From Telopea speciosissima (Eukaryota > Streptophyta > Magnoliopsida > Proteales > Proteaceae): a DNA stretch of 64,000 nt. Under the pieces are notes generated by a model, which was given only the letters and a program-made list of their open reading frames with translations, did not search any database and was not told the origin of the DNA. Positions 46,301 to 58,214 of this stretch are shown here, in pieces; within the stretch, counting starts at the first letter, position 1; the number at the start of each line of letters is the position of its first letter. The position numbers were made by a program, and so were the translations under genes. The stretch spans positions 64,655,557 to 64,719,556 of the forward strand of contig NC_057921.1 in the NCBI RefSeq assembly GCF_018873765.1, written 5' to 3'.

Positions 46301-47287
46301 TCATATTATTTTTTATTTATGAAATATGGCATTTACATATGCAACAAGTGGCTCTAGATAAAAGATGCAACCAAAATTTTATCTATCCAACTATCTGGAA
46401 ACAGGATCATTTTGAAACAGTAATTTTGGTGCGATGTTTTTTTTTATGGGCTATGCCACCAAATCCAAGAGATCCCAATCCATAGAAGAGTCTCAATTAA
46501 TGAGTTGACGGACAGCATTTTACCTTTTGTTCAGAAATAGCTCTGAACTAAGTCCAAATCTAAGATAAGATATCATCCAACGATTCAGTTTCCCGACACT
46601 GCATCCATATCTAACTGCCAGAATCCCTTATCCCCCATAAGTCTACTATCTGTTATAAAGAAGCAGTCAACCACAAAACCTCTGCCTTATCTCTGCAGCC
46701 AAGACTCCATGGAGAAGTAACAACTATGTTTTATCTTTTAGGTTGTAGAGGGTCCACTCAGCCTGTGGCAATTGTATAGAACCTTGAGTGGTACAGGTTG
46801 TTTTTTTGCTCTTTTGCAATGCAATGATTCTTAGCTTAAAAAAGAGAGTTAACAAAGATGCCCAGATGAAAAGAAAAAAGTCAGCACCAACCTTTCATGA
46901 GTAAAGAATGAGAGATTGAGAATCACTATTAAGGATACTAAACAACACTATAATTGGCAAAATTCAAGGGAACTTGTGGACATTAAATAGGGAATTACTA
47001 ATAGGCTTTCATTTATATTTTTCTATCTACATCACAATACCACACAAATCTGCAACAACAACATAGCCTTATCCCAATTAAATAGGGCCGACTTAAAAAG
47101 AAACTGAAAGTGAAAACTAACAGAAAATGCAGAAATAGGAATGAGGCATACTAAGCATATCCTAAACTCAATCTTCCATAAATGAGAAACCCACTGAAGC
47201 TGCTGAAATTAAAATCTTAAAGCAGATAAACTAATAATCCACACCTACAAAAGAGATCAATCACGAAGAATGACATTAACCTGCAAA
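43351..47287. other. Gene-free stretch, TMK 3' flank
   Basis: I find no supported gene. Minus-strand frames at 44378-44837 and 45491-46158 are open but have no recognisable domain. A short RTE LINE tail is at 47048-47090. The TMK 3' UTR should occupy the sequence just left of 47288. Confidence 0.45.
47048..47090 (-). mobile_element. 3' tail of an RTE-type LINE
   Basis: GCAACAACAACA followed by TAGCCTTATCCCAATTAAAT is the terminal segment seen also at 10407-10470 and 16798-16840. Confidence 0.45.
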
Positions 47288-50200
47288 TTACCGACCATCA
47301 GCAGAAGTGAACGACTCTGCAAAGCCATTGGGCCTTGAGGGAATACTTCCCTTGCTATCATCAAGGCCCGTACAGCTGTAATCCTTACCTTCTGCTTCTT
47401 GCCAGCCTTTGACCATCTGAGTAAGGGGCAGATTGTAATCAATACCTGAATATTCCTCACTTTCATCATCAAATGGTTTCCACTTTTCTACTAGTGGAAC
47501 CAGCACATTGACAGCATGTCCCATATCAGGCCGTTGGTTGGGATCCCTTGCAGTGCAATGCCCCGCTAGTTCAGCAATGATGGAAATGGTTTCAAGCGTT
47601 TCTTCATTCACATTAAGAGCTGAATCAATGGCAGCCATTAATTTCTCCTTCCTTGATTTGATGTGCCAAAACCATGCAGCCAAGTATCTGGTCTCTTCTG
47701 GACGGTCCTCATCAAGTGCCGTCAACCCAGTCAACAGTTCCATCAACACCACTCCAAAGCTGAAGACGTCGACCTTGGTGGTGATCTTACCCGTTACTGA
47801 ATCAAGCAGTGCAAGGAAGTTAGCATTACTGGGAATTAGATACATAGAACATGAATTATGATGTAATGCTGCAATACATCCCACTTGTATTACATAAAGA
47901 TGTAGTAGCACAAAAATCAGCACCATCAAATAAAATTTTTTATAGTCATGGAAGACTCCAGCTGTGAACATTTCTCAGACAGTTTAGATAAAGGATAAAT
48001 ATTTTTCATGTCGGCAAAGTCAAATGTTTTAGGCAAGGGTTCGATAAGTTGAGTGGAGTCAAACAGTTTACCAAGAACAATTCACTCCAGAATACATTTG
48101 CAAAGTTTATCCTTGGGGCTTTACTGTTGTATTATAAGACAAAGGAAAACTCTGCCTACATTGTATTTGATAATAATATATGCAAAAAAGTTCAGAAAAT
48201 TAAATGCTTACCAGCATACTCAGGTGCCAGGTATCCGAACGTCCCAGCAAGTCTTGTCGCCACTGATTTATCTCCATCAGCCAGTTTGACCAAACCGAAA
48301 TCAGAAACCTTTGCTCGATAATCATCACCAAGGAGAATATTTGAAGATTTTAGATCTCTGTGTATAAAGCTCTGGTGTGCAAGACCATGAAGATACTCCA
48401 TCCCTCTAGCAACATCCAAGGCAATGTTTAGTCTCCTCTTCCAAGAAAGAGGCTCCAATTTCAGACTCTTCCAGTGGAAAAGGTGCTTGCTCAATGCCCC
48501 TTGAGGCATAAACTCGTAAACCAAAAGCCTTTCATTACTTTCAACAGAATACCCCAACAGAGACACCAAATGCCGGTGTCGGACTTTTGAAAGAACAGCA
48601 ATTTCAGCCTGAAATTCATCCAAGCCTTTATTGCTAATCACGCCGGCCTCCATCCTCTTAACCGCTATTTGCGTACCATCATCCAATTCCCCCTTGTAAA
48701 CCGTCCCAAAACCACCACGCCCCAGCTCATTTTCCTGAGCAAAATTCTTGGTAACATTCCGAAGAACCTGAACTGATATGATCAGGTTCCCAGCCTCAAT
48801 CACATGAGACTCTGCCATTCCACTGCTGTGTCCCTGAGAACTGCTCTCTGTTAGAGTAGATAAGGCTCCATTTGTGTTATTGGAGACCACAATCTTAACT
48901 GTATTTTCTTGATCAGATGGGTCCCTGGGGTGAACCACAAAGGAACTCGGTGCCTGAAAGGTGCGTTTTTTCTTTTTCAAGTAGTACACAGATAGTGGAA
49001 GTATCAGAAGAGTCAAGAGTGCAAAACAAGCAACAGGGGCCACAATGACAAGTAATTTAGATGTTTTGGAACTTCTTGGTTTAGATTCTTCCGATGATGT
49101 AGAAGGTTTGTGGTTTGAACTACCCAAATTAGAAGGCGGAGACAGGTTGCTGGATGGAGAATGCTGACTCCCCGATGATGAGTTAGACAGCAGTGGAGAG
49201 GCTGTAGAGTTATTAGAATTCAGTAGAGAATTACCGTCTAGAACAACCTTTACACTTCCACTAAATACTGGTACTGGAGGCTCAATGTTGTTCCCACTTA
49301 CATCCAACGACTTTAGATTTTTCAATTGAGTCCAATTCGAGGGGATTGCACCGGTTAGACTGTTTTCTCCCAGATTAATAATGGTTAAAGAATCCAGCTT
49401 TGCAACTGCAGGGCTTAAAGTTCCATTAAGGTTAAATCTGCGTAAATTTATAGCAGAAACCTGAGAACTTGAATCACAACTCAGTCCTAACCATAATCCC
49501 TGACAAGGATCATTACCAGACCAAGAAGAAGCCAACTTTACAGGGAAACTCAAATGGCTAAGGAAATCTAAAAGTGCTGAAACTTGTGGTGCACAAGGAA
49601 GCCCAGGAACGGATTGACAAAATGAGTTTGAGAGGTAAGATGCATTACCAAGATTGAACTTCGGAATTGGACCCATCAGCATGTTGTTGCTCAAATCTAA
49701 TGCCTGTAGTGGCAAACTCAACAAGCTCTCAGGAATTAGACCCACAAGCTGGTTATTGTTGAGGTTGAGATCACTCAAAGATGACAAGTCTCCAAAATTA
49801 GTAGGAATTGTCCCCGTGAAACTGTTTCCATGTAGCCATAGTATTTTAAGCGAGACCATGGATGCAATTACGTCTATTGGACCAGACAACTTACTTCCTT
49901 TCTGATCATTCAGCCAAAGAATCTGCAACAATGACTGGCTAAAAGTTGCAGGAATCCCACCAGAGAGAGTGTTGTAGGAAAGCTTCAAGGCTGTAAGAGA
50001 CGACATATTCCCTAGGAAATCAGGAATTGGGCCAACCAAATTGCAACTCATTAGGGATAGATTGGTTAGCTGAACTGAATCCCTAAGATCGTTGGGAATG
50101 GACCATCCAGTAGTGGCATTCAAGGGATTTTCATCCAAAGCCATGACCTTTAGATTTGTGAGACCGTTGAAGAAATCATTAGGGATGGTGTCGAAGGTAT

Positions 50201-50570
50201 TGTAATCCAAATAAGCAGACTTCAGCTCCGACAGCCCACTGAAAGATGGCAAAGCCCCACTGAACTGGTTCCTTTGAAGCCCTAAATTGGATAGCATTTT
50301 GAGCTGGTTGAAGGTTGAAGGTAGAGTTCCTTTCAAACCCAATTCCGCAACCTGAATCTGTGTAATCCTGTTACCACTGCAGTAGACATGGGGCCAAGAA
50401 GAACCACATGGATCATTTTCACCTGAAGGCCAATTTAGGAGTTCCGGATTATCCAACCCTTGCCTAAAATCATTCAAAATCTGTAAATCACCAAGATGAG
50501 TGTCACTAAAAATCATAGGAACAAAGCAGAGTGTCACCATAAGAAACAGCTTCATCTGATTTTCTTCCAT
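47288..50570 (-). CDS. TMK-like: TMK-type leucine-rich repeat receptor kinase
   Basis: Two exons, 50570-48212 and 47796-47288, joined by a 415 bp GT-AG intron just after the APEYA motif, encode 955 aa (Arabidopsis TMK1 is about 940). Layout: signal peptide (about 1-23), LRRNT, a first LRR block (65-310), the TMK-specific non-LRR island with paired cysteines (317-365, SSWSGNDPC), a short second LRR block (370-450), a Ser/Asn-rich stalk, a membrane segment (505-530), and a Ser/Thr kinase (from about 612). Catalytic motifs are intact: GRGGFGTVYKG, Lys638 in IAVKRM, HRDLKSSN (737-744), DFG (757-759), APE (782-784). The C-terminus SADGR is the family ending. TMKs act at the plasma membrane in auxin-dependent cell expansion and pair with ABP1-like or AHA partners; that role is taken from the family. 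The frame continuing into the intron from 48211 downward is intron, not coding. Confidence 0.96.
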
Positions 50571-51319
50571 GACGACTGATGCAGTACTGCCAGAACCTCC
50601 ACCTTATTACATCAAGCTGCTGATAATCATTCTGCATTCACACACTAGAACGCATGAACCACTGATGAGCTTCGCACAGGGTCTCACACTAGCAACAACT
50701 CGAGCAAACCCACATAGGAAAATCTTGAAACCCACTGAACAAAATTAGACCAGAAAAATCAGATCACGACTGGCTGGAGAAAATATCAAAACTTCAAATT
50801 CCCAGATCGGAAATCATAATTTCAAAGTTTTACCACCATTTTGGATTTCTTATCCTTTCAGAGCAAGAGCATGCACTAAAAGACGTGTCCACCACTGTAC
50901 AAATACAATACAAAATACACACAGACACACTTTATTCTTTATCCTATAAATGCAACTCCATTATCATAAATTTATACTTATCAAAAAAAGGAGAAGTGGA
51001 CATCTGTGAGTTTCTGGTTCGGTTTGAGATGGTGGAAGCTACGAAGCAAATCTTCTCGAGAATTTGGGAGTGACAGTCTGCAGTGTCCCAAGTCTGGACT
51101 CTGGAGTGAAGAGAAGAGAATGATACAAATGTGATTTATTTATTCTAAAATCTAAATTGTCTTTATTGATCAATCTAAAAATGATAATAAAACTGTCTGC
51201 GTTAATTGCGCGTGTAGCGTTGAAGGAACGCTATTTTAGAGATCTTACGAGCAAATTTTCAGTTTTTTAAAGTAGAAGATAAAACCGGGAAAACCAACTA
51301 ACTCTGTACACCAAATGCT
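50571..51319 (-). promoter_or_regulatory. Probable leader and promoter of the TMK gene
   Basis: Sequence upstream of the TMK ATG on the minus strand. No distinct TATA box or start site could be chosen. It ends at the target duplication of the MITE at 51329. Confidence 0.3.
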
Positions 51320-51328
51320 GATTTGGTT

Positions 51329-51797
51329 GGATCGGTCTCTTCTACGGCACAGGGTGCACCACACGTCTTGGGACTTGGATCTTGTGCAGCTGCGGCGGGA
51401 GCTGCACTGTGCAGCACCAAAAACCACCCTAAATACAAGGGGAGGGTGGTCATTTCACATGTGGGGCCCAGGTGGGACCCACCTATGAAATGACTACCTT
51501 ACCCTTATTTTTTCTATCGTTTAGCTGCACAGGTGCAGCTCCCGCCACAGCTGGATAAGATCCAATTCCCACATCTTGTAGCACGGCACCACAGCTCGCC
51601 ATGTGGACAAGTTCCCCTTTGGACGGCCTGGATCGAGCTGGAAATCTTGATTTTAAAATGCAGAAATCCTCCTATACATCACATGTGGCACCACGTTCAG
51701 CTATTCCAACTTGATTCAAGCCGTCCAAAAGGGAGCTCATCTAGGTGGTGAGCTGTGGTCTGGCACCCCTGCCCTGCCCTATAGAGGAGTCCAATCC
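51329..51797. mobile_element. Composite hairpin MITE with GGATYGG-CTC termini
   Basis: GATTTGGT flanks both sides (51320-51327 and 51798-51805). The left end GGATCGGTCTCTTCTACGG and the right end, reversed, GGATTGGACTCCTCTATAGG, pair, and long inner arms pair around GCAGCTGCGGCGGGAGCTGC. The terminus resembles that of the GGATTGAGCTCC family. The right arm is interrupted by a second palindrome at about 51580-51766. Confidence 0.65.
51580..51766. mobile_element. Second palindrome nested in the right arm of the 51.3 kb MITE
   Basis: GGCACCACAGCTCGCC at the left and the reverse complement GCCAGACCACAGCTCACC at the right pair, with a shared CCTTTTGGACGGC-type block inside. Removing this segment restores colinearity of the outer element's two arms. 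Confidence 0.5.
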
Positions 51798-52044
51798 GAT
51801 TTGGTATGGTCTAAAGCCATATAGAAGATGACACATCAATCGCCTTTTAATCCTTCTTGTGGTTGCACTGTTGGTATCACTTTGTTAATTATCGTTTTAA
51901 TAGGTCAATTTATGTGAGAAGAAGAGAGAGAAAAATAAGTACAATTTTAGGAGTCGATATTGGATCAATCATATCGGTCAATTCGTATCGATTTTGATCA
52001 TGATTGATAATCTGACATTGAGCAACCAATGCAATAGTGTCCGG

Positions 52045-52886
52045 TAAGGGTGTCAATTAGGTATGGAACCAGGTATTTGGTTCGGATCCTGTTCGGTTTC
52101 AAGCTATGGCAATGAGATCTAGATCCAGACAAAGTCCTGGATCGGTTCTAAAATTGAATACTCTAATTGATCGTGGTCAGTTCAATTCTGGTTACAATTC
52201 AGTTCTTATCTGACTACGATATCAAAATAAAAAAACTCATAGAGAGAGAGAGACCATTACTTCTATAATTTCAATACATAGTGTTGTAACCTTTGCTTGC
52301 CTTGGAACAATGCACTAAGACCAATGGAGGAGAGGAAACGGAAAACTGGAAGGATGATCCCACAAGCTCTACCTTCGGCCTTCACTTTGTTCATTCAGGA
52401 CTCATGAGCACAAAAGAAGCTCAGAGACAGATTAACTCCAATTTGCATGGAGGTTGAAATTGCAAGGCTGTTGAAGATTGAGGATCACCTATGAAGCGGC
52501 TCCAACATTGCAAGAGATAGATACGATGAAGATGTAAAGAGAAAGAAGTGAAGAATTGAAGAGTTACAGAAGAAGTAGTATGGACTAAGTAGAAAGTGAG
52601 TCTAAGGCTTTAAGGCACTAAGGATAAACCATCAACGTAGAATCTTAAACCATTAAAACTTTAAACCTAATAAACTATTAGAGTTTTAAGTTAACTTTTT
52701 AAGACGGATATTCAATTAAATCCATCTGTTTAATGGGTAGATCCGAATCTAAATCGAACCGAATTATAAAGACATTTTTAGATTAAGGATTTAACCATAT
52801 TAAATTCGGTTCAGATGGTCGGTTCAGACTATTTGATTAGGATCCAGGTTCCATACTTGGTTCCAGGTTACTCATTGAGACCCTTA
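52045..52886. mobile_element. hAT-like element, 842 bp, near-exact 8 bp duplication
   Basis: Terminal repeats TAAGGGTGTCAAT (left) and TAAGGGTCTCAAT (right, reversed) differ at one base of 13. Flanks GTGTCCGG (52037-52044) and GTGTCTGG (52887-52894) differ at one base of eight. The subterminal regions pair over TATGGAACCAGGTA / TACTTGGTTCCAGG-like words. No coding capacity. Confidence 0.7.
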
Positions 52887-53346
52887 GTGTCTGGTAGTGT
52901 AACCCATGCGGTTCAAACACAAAATGGGACGAAATGACGTCCAATGAAAAGTATAAATCCTGCCTATATTGATGCCTTAACTTGTGTTCCTATTGGCCCA
53001 CACTTTGACACATGTGCTACACTTCTTTCCAGAGAGAGAACATGTTCCTTTTTCATGAATAATGTTGTTTTGAATTTTGATGTGCAAGTGATATTGATAT
53101 GATATGATGACCTAATACAGTCAATGCGTATGAGTATTGGTGACGATTGACACCAGCACCGATAAGTGCCACCGTACCCTACTCCGGTAGCACATAAAAC
53201 ATATTCCTATACTTTTATAAAAAACATATTTCCCTATTCGTTATCATATGACGATTCACGACACGTTAGCCACCGCCTCACATTATTTTGGAAGTCCCCA
53301 CATGGTCAAAGGGACCAATCACAAGGCGAGTAAAGGATCACTAACA

Positions 53347-53523
53347 GATCTTTATCACCTCCAGTTTGCTGATCGGCTCAGTTCCCCAATTTCTCTAACA
53401 AAGGGGGGCTGAAATGACCTCTTTATCCATGCCCAAACACCCTACCTGGATGGGATCCACCATCCCCCTATTAGAGGAACTGGGGAACTGGGCCGATCAG
53501 CAAACTGGAGGTGATAATTTTCC
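53347..53523. mobile_element. ATCACCTCCAGTTTGC hairpin MITE, exact 10 bp duplication
   Basis: Exact ATCACTAACA duplications at 53337-53346 and 53524-53533. Arms TTATCACCTCCAGTTTGCTG and its complement pair over about 40 bp. The element is 177 bp. A sibling with its own duplication lies at 58215-58393. Confidence 0.85.
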
Positions 53524-53989
53524 ATCACTAACACCGACAGACGTTTTCCGTGTCGTTCAATGCCTTGTGGTGACAAGTGACAACTGTCTATGTTTATTGC
53601 CAATTAGTTGACATAAATTAGATTTCTTTATTGGCTTAATGATTCCCACGATGCCGGCTTAAAACAGAATTTGCACGGCCCCCCACCTCCCATTTGGAAA
53701 ATGTCTTAAATACCCTCTATTGGACATGTTTTTCTTTTTTACCCCCCTCTTCCGCCCGGAACTGCACACCTCACATGAGTGTCGTAAAGGAGTCCGGTAC
53801 ACGTTTACGTACGAAAACCATCCTTGGGACCCCACACAACATCAGAAATTCAGAATCGATTAGACCTCCTACTATCATAATTACATCCCTTTAATTGTTG
53901 AAGGTCCGAAATGCCCTTCACATAGAAACACAATGATGACAATTGATGAAGGAGGGATTCCTCCATCCAAACCCAATGATGGCCATAGA

Positions 53990-55000
53990 TTGAAGGAAAA
54001 TTTCCTTTATCGTGGATTAAGAAAACTTTTTTGATCCACTTGTCTCAACTCAAAAGAAAAGGGAATATTCAGAAAAGAATATCAAAGATCAAATTAAGAT
54101 CCCACTTTTCTATTTTTCTTCTTCTTGTGGTCCCATTAATGAAAAAAAAAACCTTTAAAAAAATTTATCAGACTTTTTATTTATCATTTATAATTAGATC
54201 ATTAACAGAAAACGAACTTTAAAATCCAAGACCTTTCCCTTTCAATTTCACTTCTAATGCTCTCAGCTGTGTCTGATTCATAATATCATAATAGAATGAA
54301 ATTGGAACCAGCTGGATTTGATTCACATACCAATTTCTCGTTTTAGAACATTTACAAGGTTCACCTACAAATCTATCATCATAATTATTTCTCTTCATTT
54401 ATTGGAGGATCGAAATGTTTTTCTAGGTTTTCAAATACAATCCAATGATAATTATATGCGAAGAAAGAATTCCTTCACTATGGCTTAAAGAAAACTCGAT
54501 ATAATATCAACTACTAATTAAAAATAAATAAAATCTATCTCATTCGAATCACACAATTTTTTATCGAGATATCATACATCATAATAAAGGAGATATTCAT
54601 AAAAAAGGAAGATCAAAATCATATAAGATCCCACTTTATTGGTGAGGAATTAAAGAATTTTTTCTTTTCCTTGGCTAATCCCATCAAAAAAATAAACAAA
54701 TTGTAAAAAAAAAATTAAGGTGAAAGGTTTTGTGCATAATCCTGCATGATGCACTATCGTGCACAAAACGTTGGATGAGGACAAAAGTTCCCTTCAAATA
54801 CCAAACCTCCCTATTTGATGAATTGATTTGATGATTGTGCACAAAATCTACTCCAAAAAAAAAGAGAGTAAGTTTATCAAAATATTAGATCTTTTATATA
54901 GAATTGTCTTTAACACATTTTTATATTTGTCACTTCTAAAAAACTAAAAGAAATTTAAAATCCTAGACCTTCTTCTCTCCGTTTCACTTTTATTGTTGGA
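53990..55000. repeat. Imperfect direct duplication in AT-rich DNA
   Basis: Segments around 54055-54235 and 54590-54985 share, in order, an AGATCCCACTT block, a TTCTTTTTCTTC-like tract, and a final AAATCCxAGACCTT before a TTTCACTT stretch. They are diverged and non-coding. The repeat includes the MITE at 54719-54854 in the second unit. Confidence 0.4.
54719..54854. mobile_element. TTTTGTGCA-type MITE, second copy
   Basis: The left end GGTGAAAGGTTTTGTGCATA pairs with the reverse complement of the right end, GGAGTAGATTTTGTGCACA. The flanks are A-rich and do not give a reliable duplication. Confidence 0.5.
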
Positions 55001-55721
55001 ATTTGTGACTAATGAAAGTGGAAGATGACTCAGACGATACCTCGTCAGATGATTGTATAAAAGATGCCTGGTTACTGTTATGCCAAAAATCCTTGAGCCA
55101 ACTCGGTGTGGCCAGACAGGGAATAAGACACCCTGTAATGTTATGGCAGCTTAGAGTTTTACTCGTGCCCCGGTATTCCGAGGACTTCTCAAAGATAACA
55201 TACCAAATGAACTTGACAATGGACTGGAATTGCACTTCGAATTACTTGTTGTGAACGATCTATAATGCAAATCATAAGGGCGCATAAAGCAAAAATACAA
55301 GAAAACCTTAAGTTCATGCCATCATGGAAGGAAAAGAAGATAGTAACGGAAAGTAAAGATAAGTAAAATGCAGGTTTTAGTATGTGATTGATTGATGCCA
55401 CTTTCTTGCTTCTCCTGCTTATTTATACGGTAAAGATAAAGGAACGGTTCCCTTAATCATCGGCCACAATTTCGCCATGTTCACACATCTTCCCAGTCCT
55501 AACTGCCAAGAACTGCCAGTGACCCTAATCGTTTGCTTCTTGGCTGATGACCCCGACCCTGATCGAAAAATGCCATTGTACCTCGATCAATCCGCTTGGT
55601 CGAGATGTTCCGAGGCCGAGTGCCTCCGCTTGGCCATGAAGGAGTGGAGCGAAATCTAGGTGTAAACAGTTACATAAAAGAATGAAAAAGGAATGAAAAA
55701 TTCCAATAAATTTTCCCATTT
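55001..55721. other. Gene-free stretch
   Basis: Open frames at 55012-55254 and 55477-55659 show no family motif or intron context. I cannot assign this segment. Confidence 0.4.
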
Positions 55722-55911
55722 CAGGAGAAAGAACGCTAACCAGTGCTGTGTGTGGACGTGTATCTACGCTCAGACACAGCCTGATGCAAAAAGACTATCA
55801 CACCCTCTTGGAAAGGAGGAAAGGTCCAAAGGTACGAGTTTTTTTGCGTTAGGCTGTGTTTGGGCGCAAATACACGCCCACACACAGCATTAGTTAGCGT
55901 TCCTGTTCTTC
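55722..55911. mobile_element. GAACGCTAAC hairpin MITE, exact 9 bp duplication
   Basis: Exact TTCCCATTT duplications at 55713-55721 and 55912-55920. Arms GAACGCTAACCAGTGCTGTG and its complement pair over about 60 bp, including TGTGTGTGGACGTGTAT. The element is 190 bp with no coding capacity. Confidence 0.8.
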
Positions 55912-56385
55912 TTCCCATTTCTTAATAAAAGAGGCAATTAAACCATTTCAAGCGCCAATTGATCCCCGACTCCCTGCTTTTTGACCCTAATTGCCTCTTA
56001 AGTATCGGCGGGTCAGCGGTAGGGTGGTCTGGTCTGGTTTTTATACTCAATGAAACTTGGAGAGTGCGCATCACTATTTACATTCACAATGATCATCACA
56101 AAAAGAGGGTTAACAAGTTCAACATATGTCTAATAGGATGTCTAAGCTGCCATTTTTATAAGGAAGGTAACTCACCTTTACTTCATTAACTATTTCTTCT
56201 ACATATATCACTGGTGAGACAGATCCTTTGGATTGGGCTAGTCCATGGATGATGATAGCTAGTCCTTCATCCATGCTGTTTGATTGAACCTTCCCTCTTC
56301 TTCCTTCTGCAACCAAAAATGATGAATCTATTGGAAACAATTTCACCTCACTTAAGTTTGGGAGTCTTCATAGTATCGATACACA

Positions 56386-56514
56386 AGGCTGTGTTTGGTA
56401 TGCATTCTAGGTCGATTTTGCATTCTTAGGTGATAAAAACAACTGCTTTTATCATCTGAGAATATAAAATCAACCTAGAATGCATTACAAGAAAGCATAC
56501 CAAACACTGCCTTA
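56386..56514. mobile_element. GGCTGTGTTTGGTATGC hairpin MITE
   Basis: AAGGCTGTGTTTGGTATGCA on the left and the reverse complement of the right, AAGGCAGTGTTTGGTATGC, pair; inner arms ATTCTAGGTCGATTTT and AAAATCAACCTAGAAT also pair. No reliable target duplication. Related wording appears near 22755 and 39590. Confidence 0.6.
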
Positions 56515-56879
56515 AGGTGAACTAGCATAGGAATAGTGATTTTGGTTTTCCGTAGAAACCTCCATTTTAGATCATTGTGAATTCGAGATATGAAGAAGCC
56601 TTCATGTACGTCAAACATTAGACTTGACAGTGAATTTCCTCGAGCTAACTGGGGTCCTAAGGCTTTGTTAGGTTGAAAGTAAAATTTAATAACTAAATAT
56701 GAAATGATTTGGAGTTGATAATAAAATCATGTGAAATAATGATTCCAAAATTTTCGTTTTTAGGTTTAGATTTTTCATTTCCCTCCGCATTAATTAATTT
56801 TCCTTCCACCCAAATAGAGTCATATAGTAATTGAGCATTTTCTTAGTTAACCTCTATCCATCCTGTCAAAAGTCTTTAA

Positions 56880-57304
56880 TAGGGCTGCAAGTTTGGCCCT
56901 GTCGGCCCGAACCCCCTGAGCCCGAACAGGGCTTGGGCTAAGATTTCTGGCCCTGAGGGCGGGTTAGGGCAAGAAATTCCTGGCCCTGAGTCAGGGTCGG
57001 GTCGGGTCGGGTCAGGGTTGAGACCTCGGGCTCAGCCCGACCCTGATTTTGGCCCTAAAAAAAATTCTTTATTTATTAAAAAATAGAAGTTACTATTCAT
57101 ATAAATAAGTGCCTAGCATTCTTGGAAGGTTGTGGTCCATAAAAGCCAATTGCTACCCAGTGGTCTTGGGTTCAAGCCTCTTCTTTCACATCTTTCCTAC
57201 ATTTGTTATTTTAATTTGCTTATTGCAGGGCTAGGGTCAGGGTCAAGGTCAGGGCCAATAGGTTTAGTCCGACCCAATCAGGACCCGACCCTATTGCGGC
57301 CCTA
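56880..57304. mobile_element. Non-autonomous hAT element with GC-rich subterminal array, second copy
   Basis: Termini TAGGGCTGCAAG and, reversed, TAGGGCCGCAAT agree at 10 of 12 bases. Exact GTCTTTAA duplications lie at 56872-56879 and 57305-57312. GGGTCGGG words repeat near the left end (about 56991-57025) and in the opposite orientation at the right. The words are shared with the element at 28882-29592, but the termini differ. Confidence 0.85.
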
Positions 57305-57378
57305 GTCTTTAACATATTCACTTTCAAAGCTAGTAAAGCCCCTTTCTTTCCCTTTCCTTTTCCTCATTGGGTGGATCA

Positions 57379-57587
57379 GGTTTCAGTAATAGGTATCAGT
57401 ATTGGTCTTGGCAGATACCAATAGGAATGATTTTTTTTTTTTCATTTTTACCCCTATCCGTACTAATCCACCAAAACAGGATCGGTCAAGAATCAATATT
57501 GATTTCCATCGATACTGATATGAATCGATACCGATTTCCACCGATACCAATACGAATCGACCGATCCAATACCGATTTCTCGAACCA
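57379..57587. mobile_element. Diverged inverted-repeat element, GATACCGATT-rich
   Basis: The left GGTTTCAGTAATAGGTATCA resembles the reversed right end GGTTCGAGAAATCGGTATTG, and the interior repeats CCGATACCGATTT-like words. Same loose family as 9379-9538. No exact duplication. Confidence 0.4.
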
Positions 57588-58214
57588 TGGTGTGGACTGG
57601 AGAAACTGTTGGGCATTACTTTTTTTTTTTTTTGTCTAAGATATGTCTTTTTGCCACAAAGGTTGCTTGATTAGGAGAGATCAATTGATCCAAGAGAAGG
57701 TTCATTTTGGAAGCAATATGCTTGAAGATAATTTTATATGCCACCGTACATAGGCTTCTGGTCTGTGATCAGATGAAGAAGTAACTTTTTGGCCCTTAGG
57801 GATGAAAATCAAATTAGTTCAGTTCAGCTCTTTGAGCAAATTTCATGTGAGAAATGAGAACCATCGCACCAAGTTTTGGGCTGTGAATCCATTCGGCCAG
57901 GAGCTTTATGGGCCCAGATTTGAAAGAATAACTATCTAATTGCATCCTCACATTGGGGTTGGAGTAGACCCTTTGCTTGGTATTCATGAGAAGGACACTA
58001 TTGAGATGTTGGGAATTATAGAAATATATTCCCTCTTCGGTTCTCTGTGACCTTAAAATATGCTTTCTCTTAATGCCTTAAGGTTTTAGGTTAAATCCCC
58101 AAGTGGTATTTTATAAGTTATCCTATATTATTTAATAATTAATTTATAAGAGATCCAGAATTTGGGCCCAATTATAAATCCATTCTAGTTGGTATTTCCC
58201 CTCCTCACTAGAGT
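57588..58214. other. Gene-free stretch
   Basis: AT-rich sequence with a T-run (57619-57632) and no recognisable coding or repeat structure beyond it. Confidence 0.4.

Noticed and set aside
47797-47971. Extra N-terminal coding sequence for the TMK second exon
   Set aside because: The open frame extends to 47971, but a clear acceptor at 47797 and the family sequence show that the exon begins at 47796.
55012-55659. Possible small genes on the plus strand
   Set aside because: No motif or intron structure; the frames overlap opposite-strand frames of similar length.
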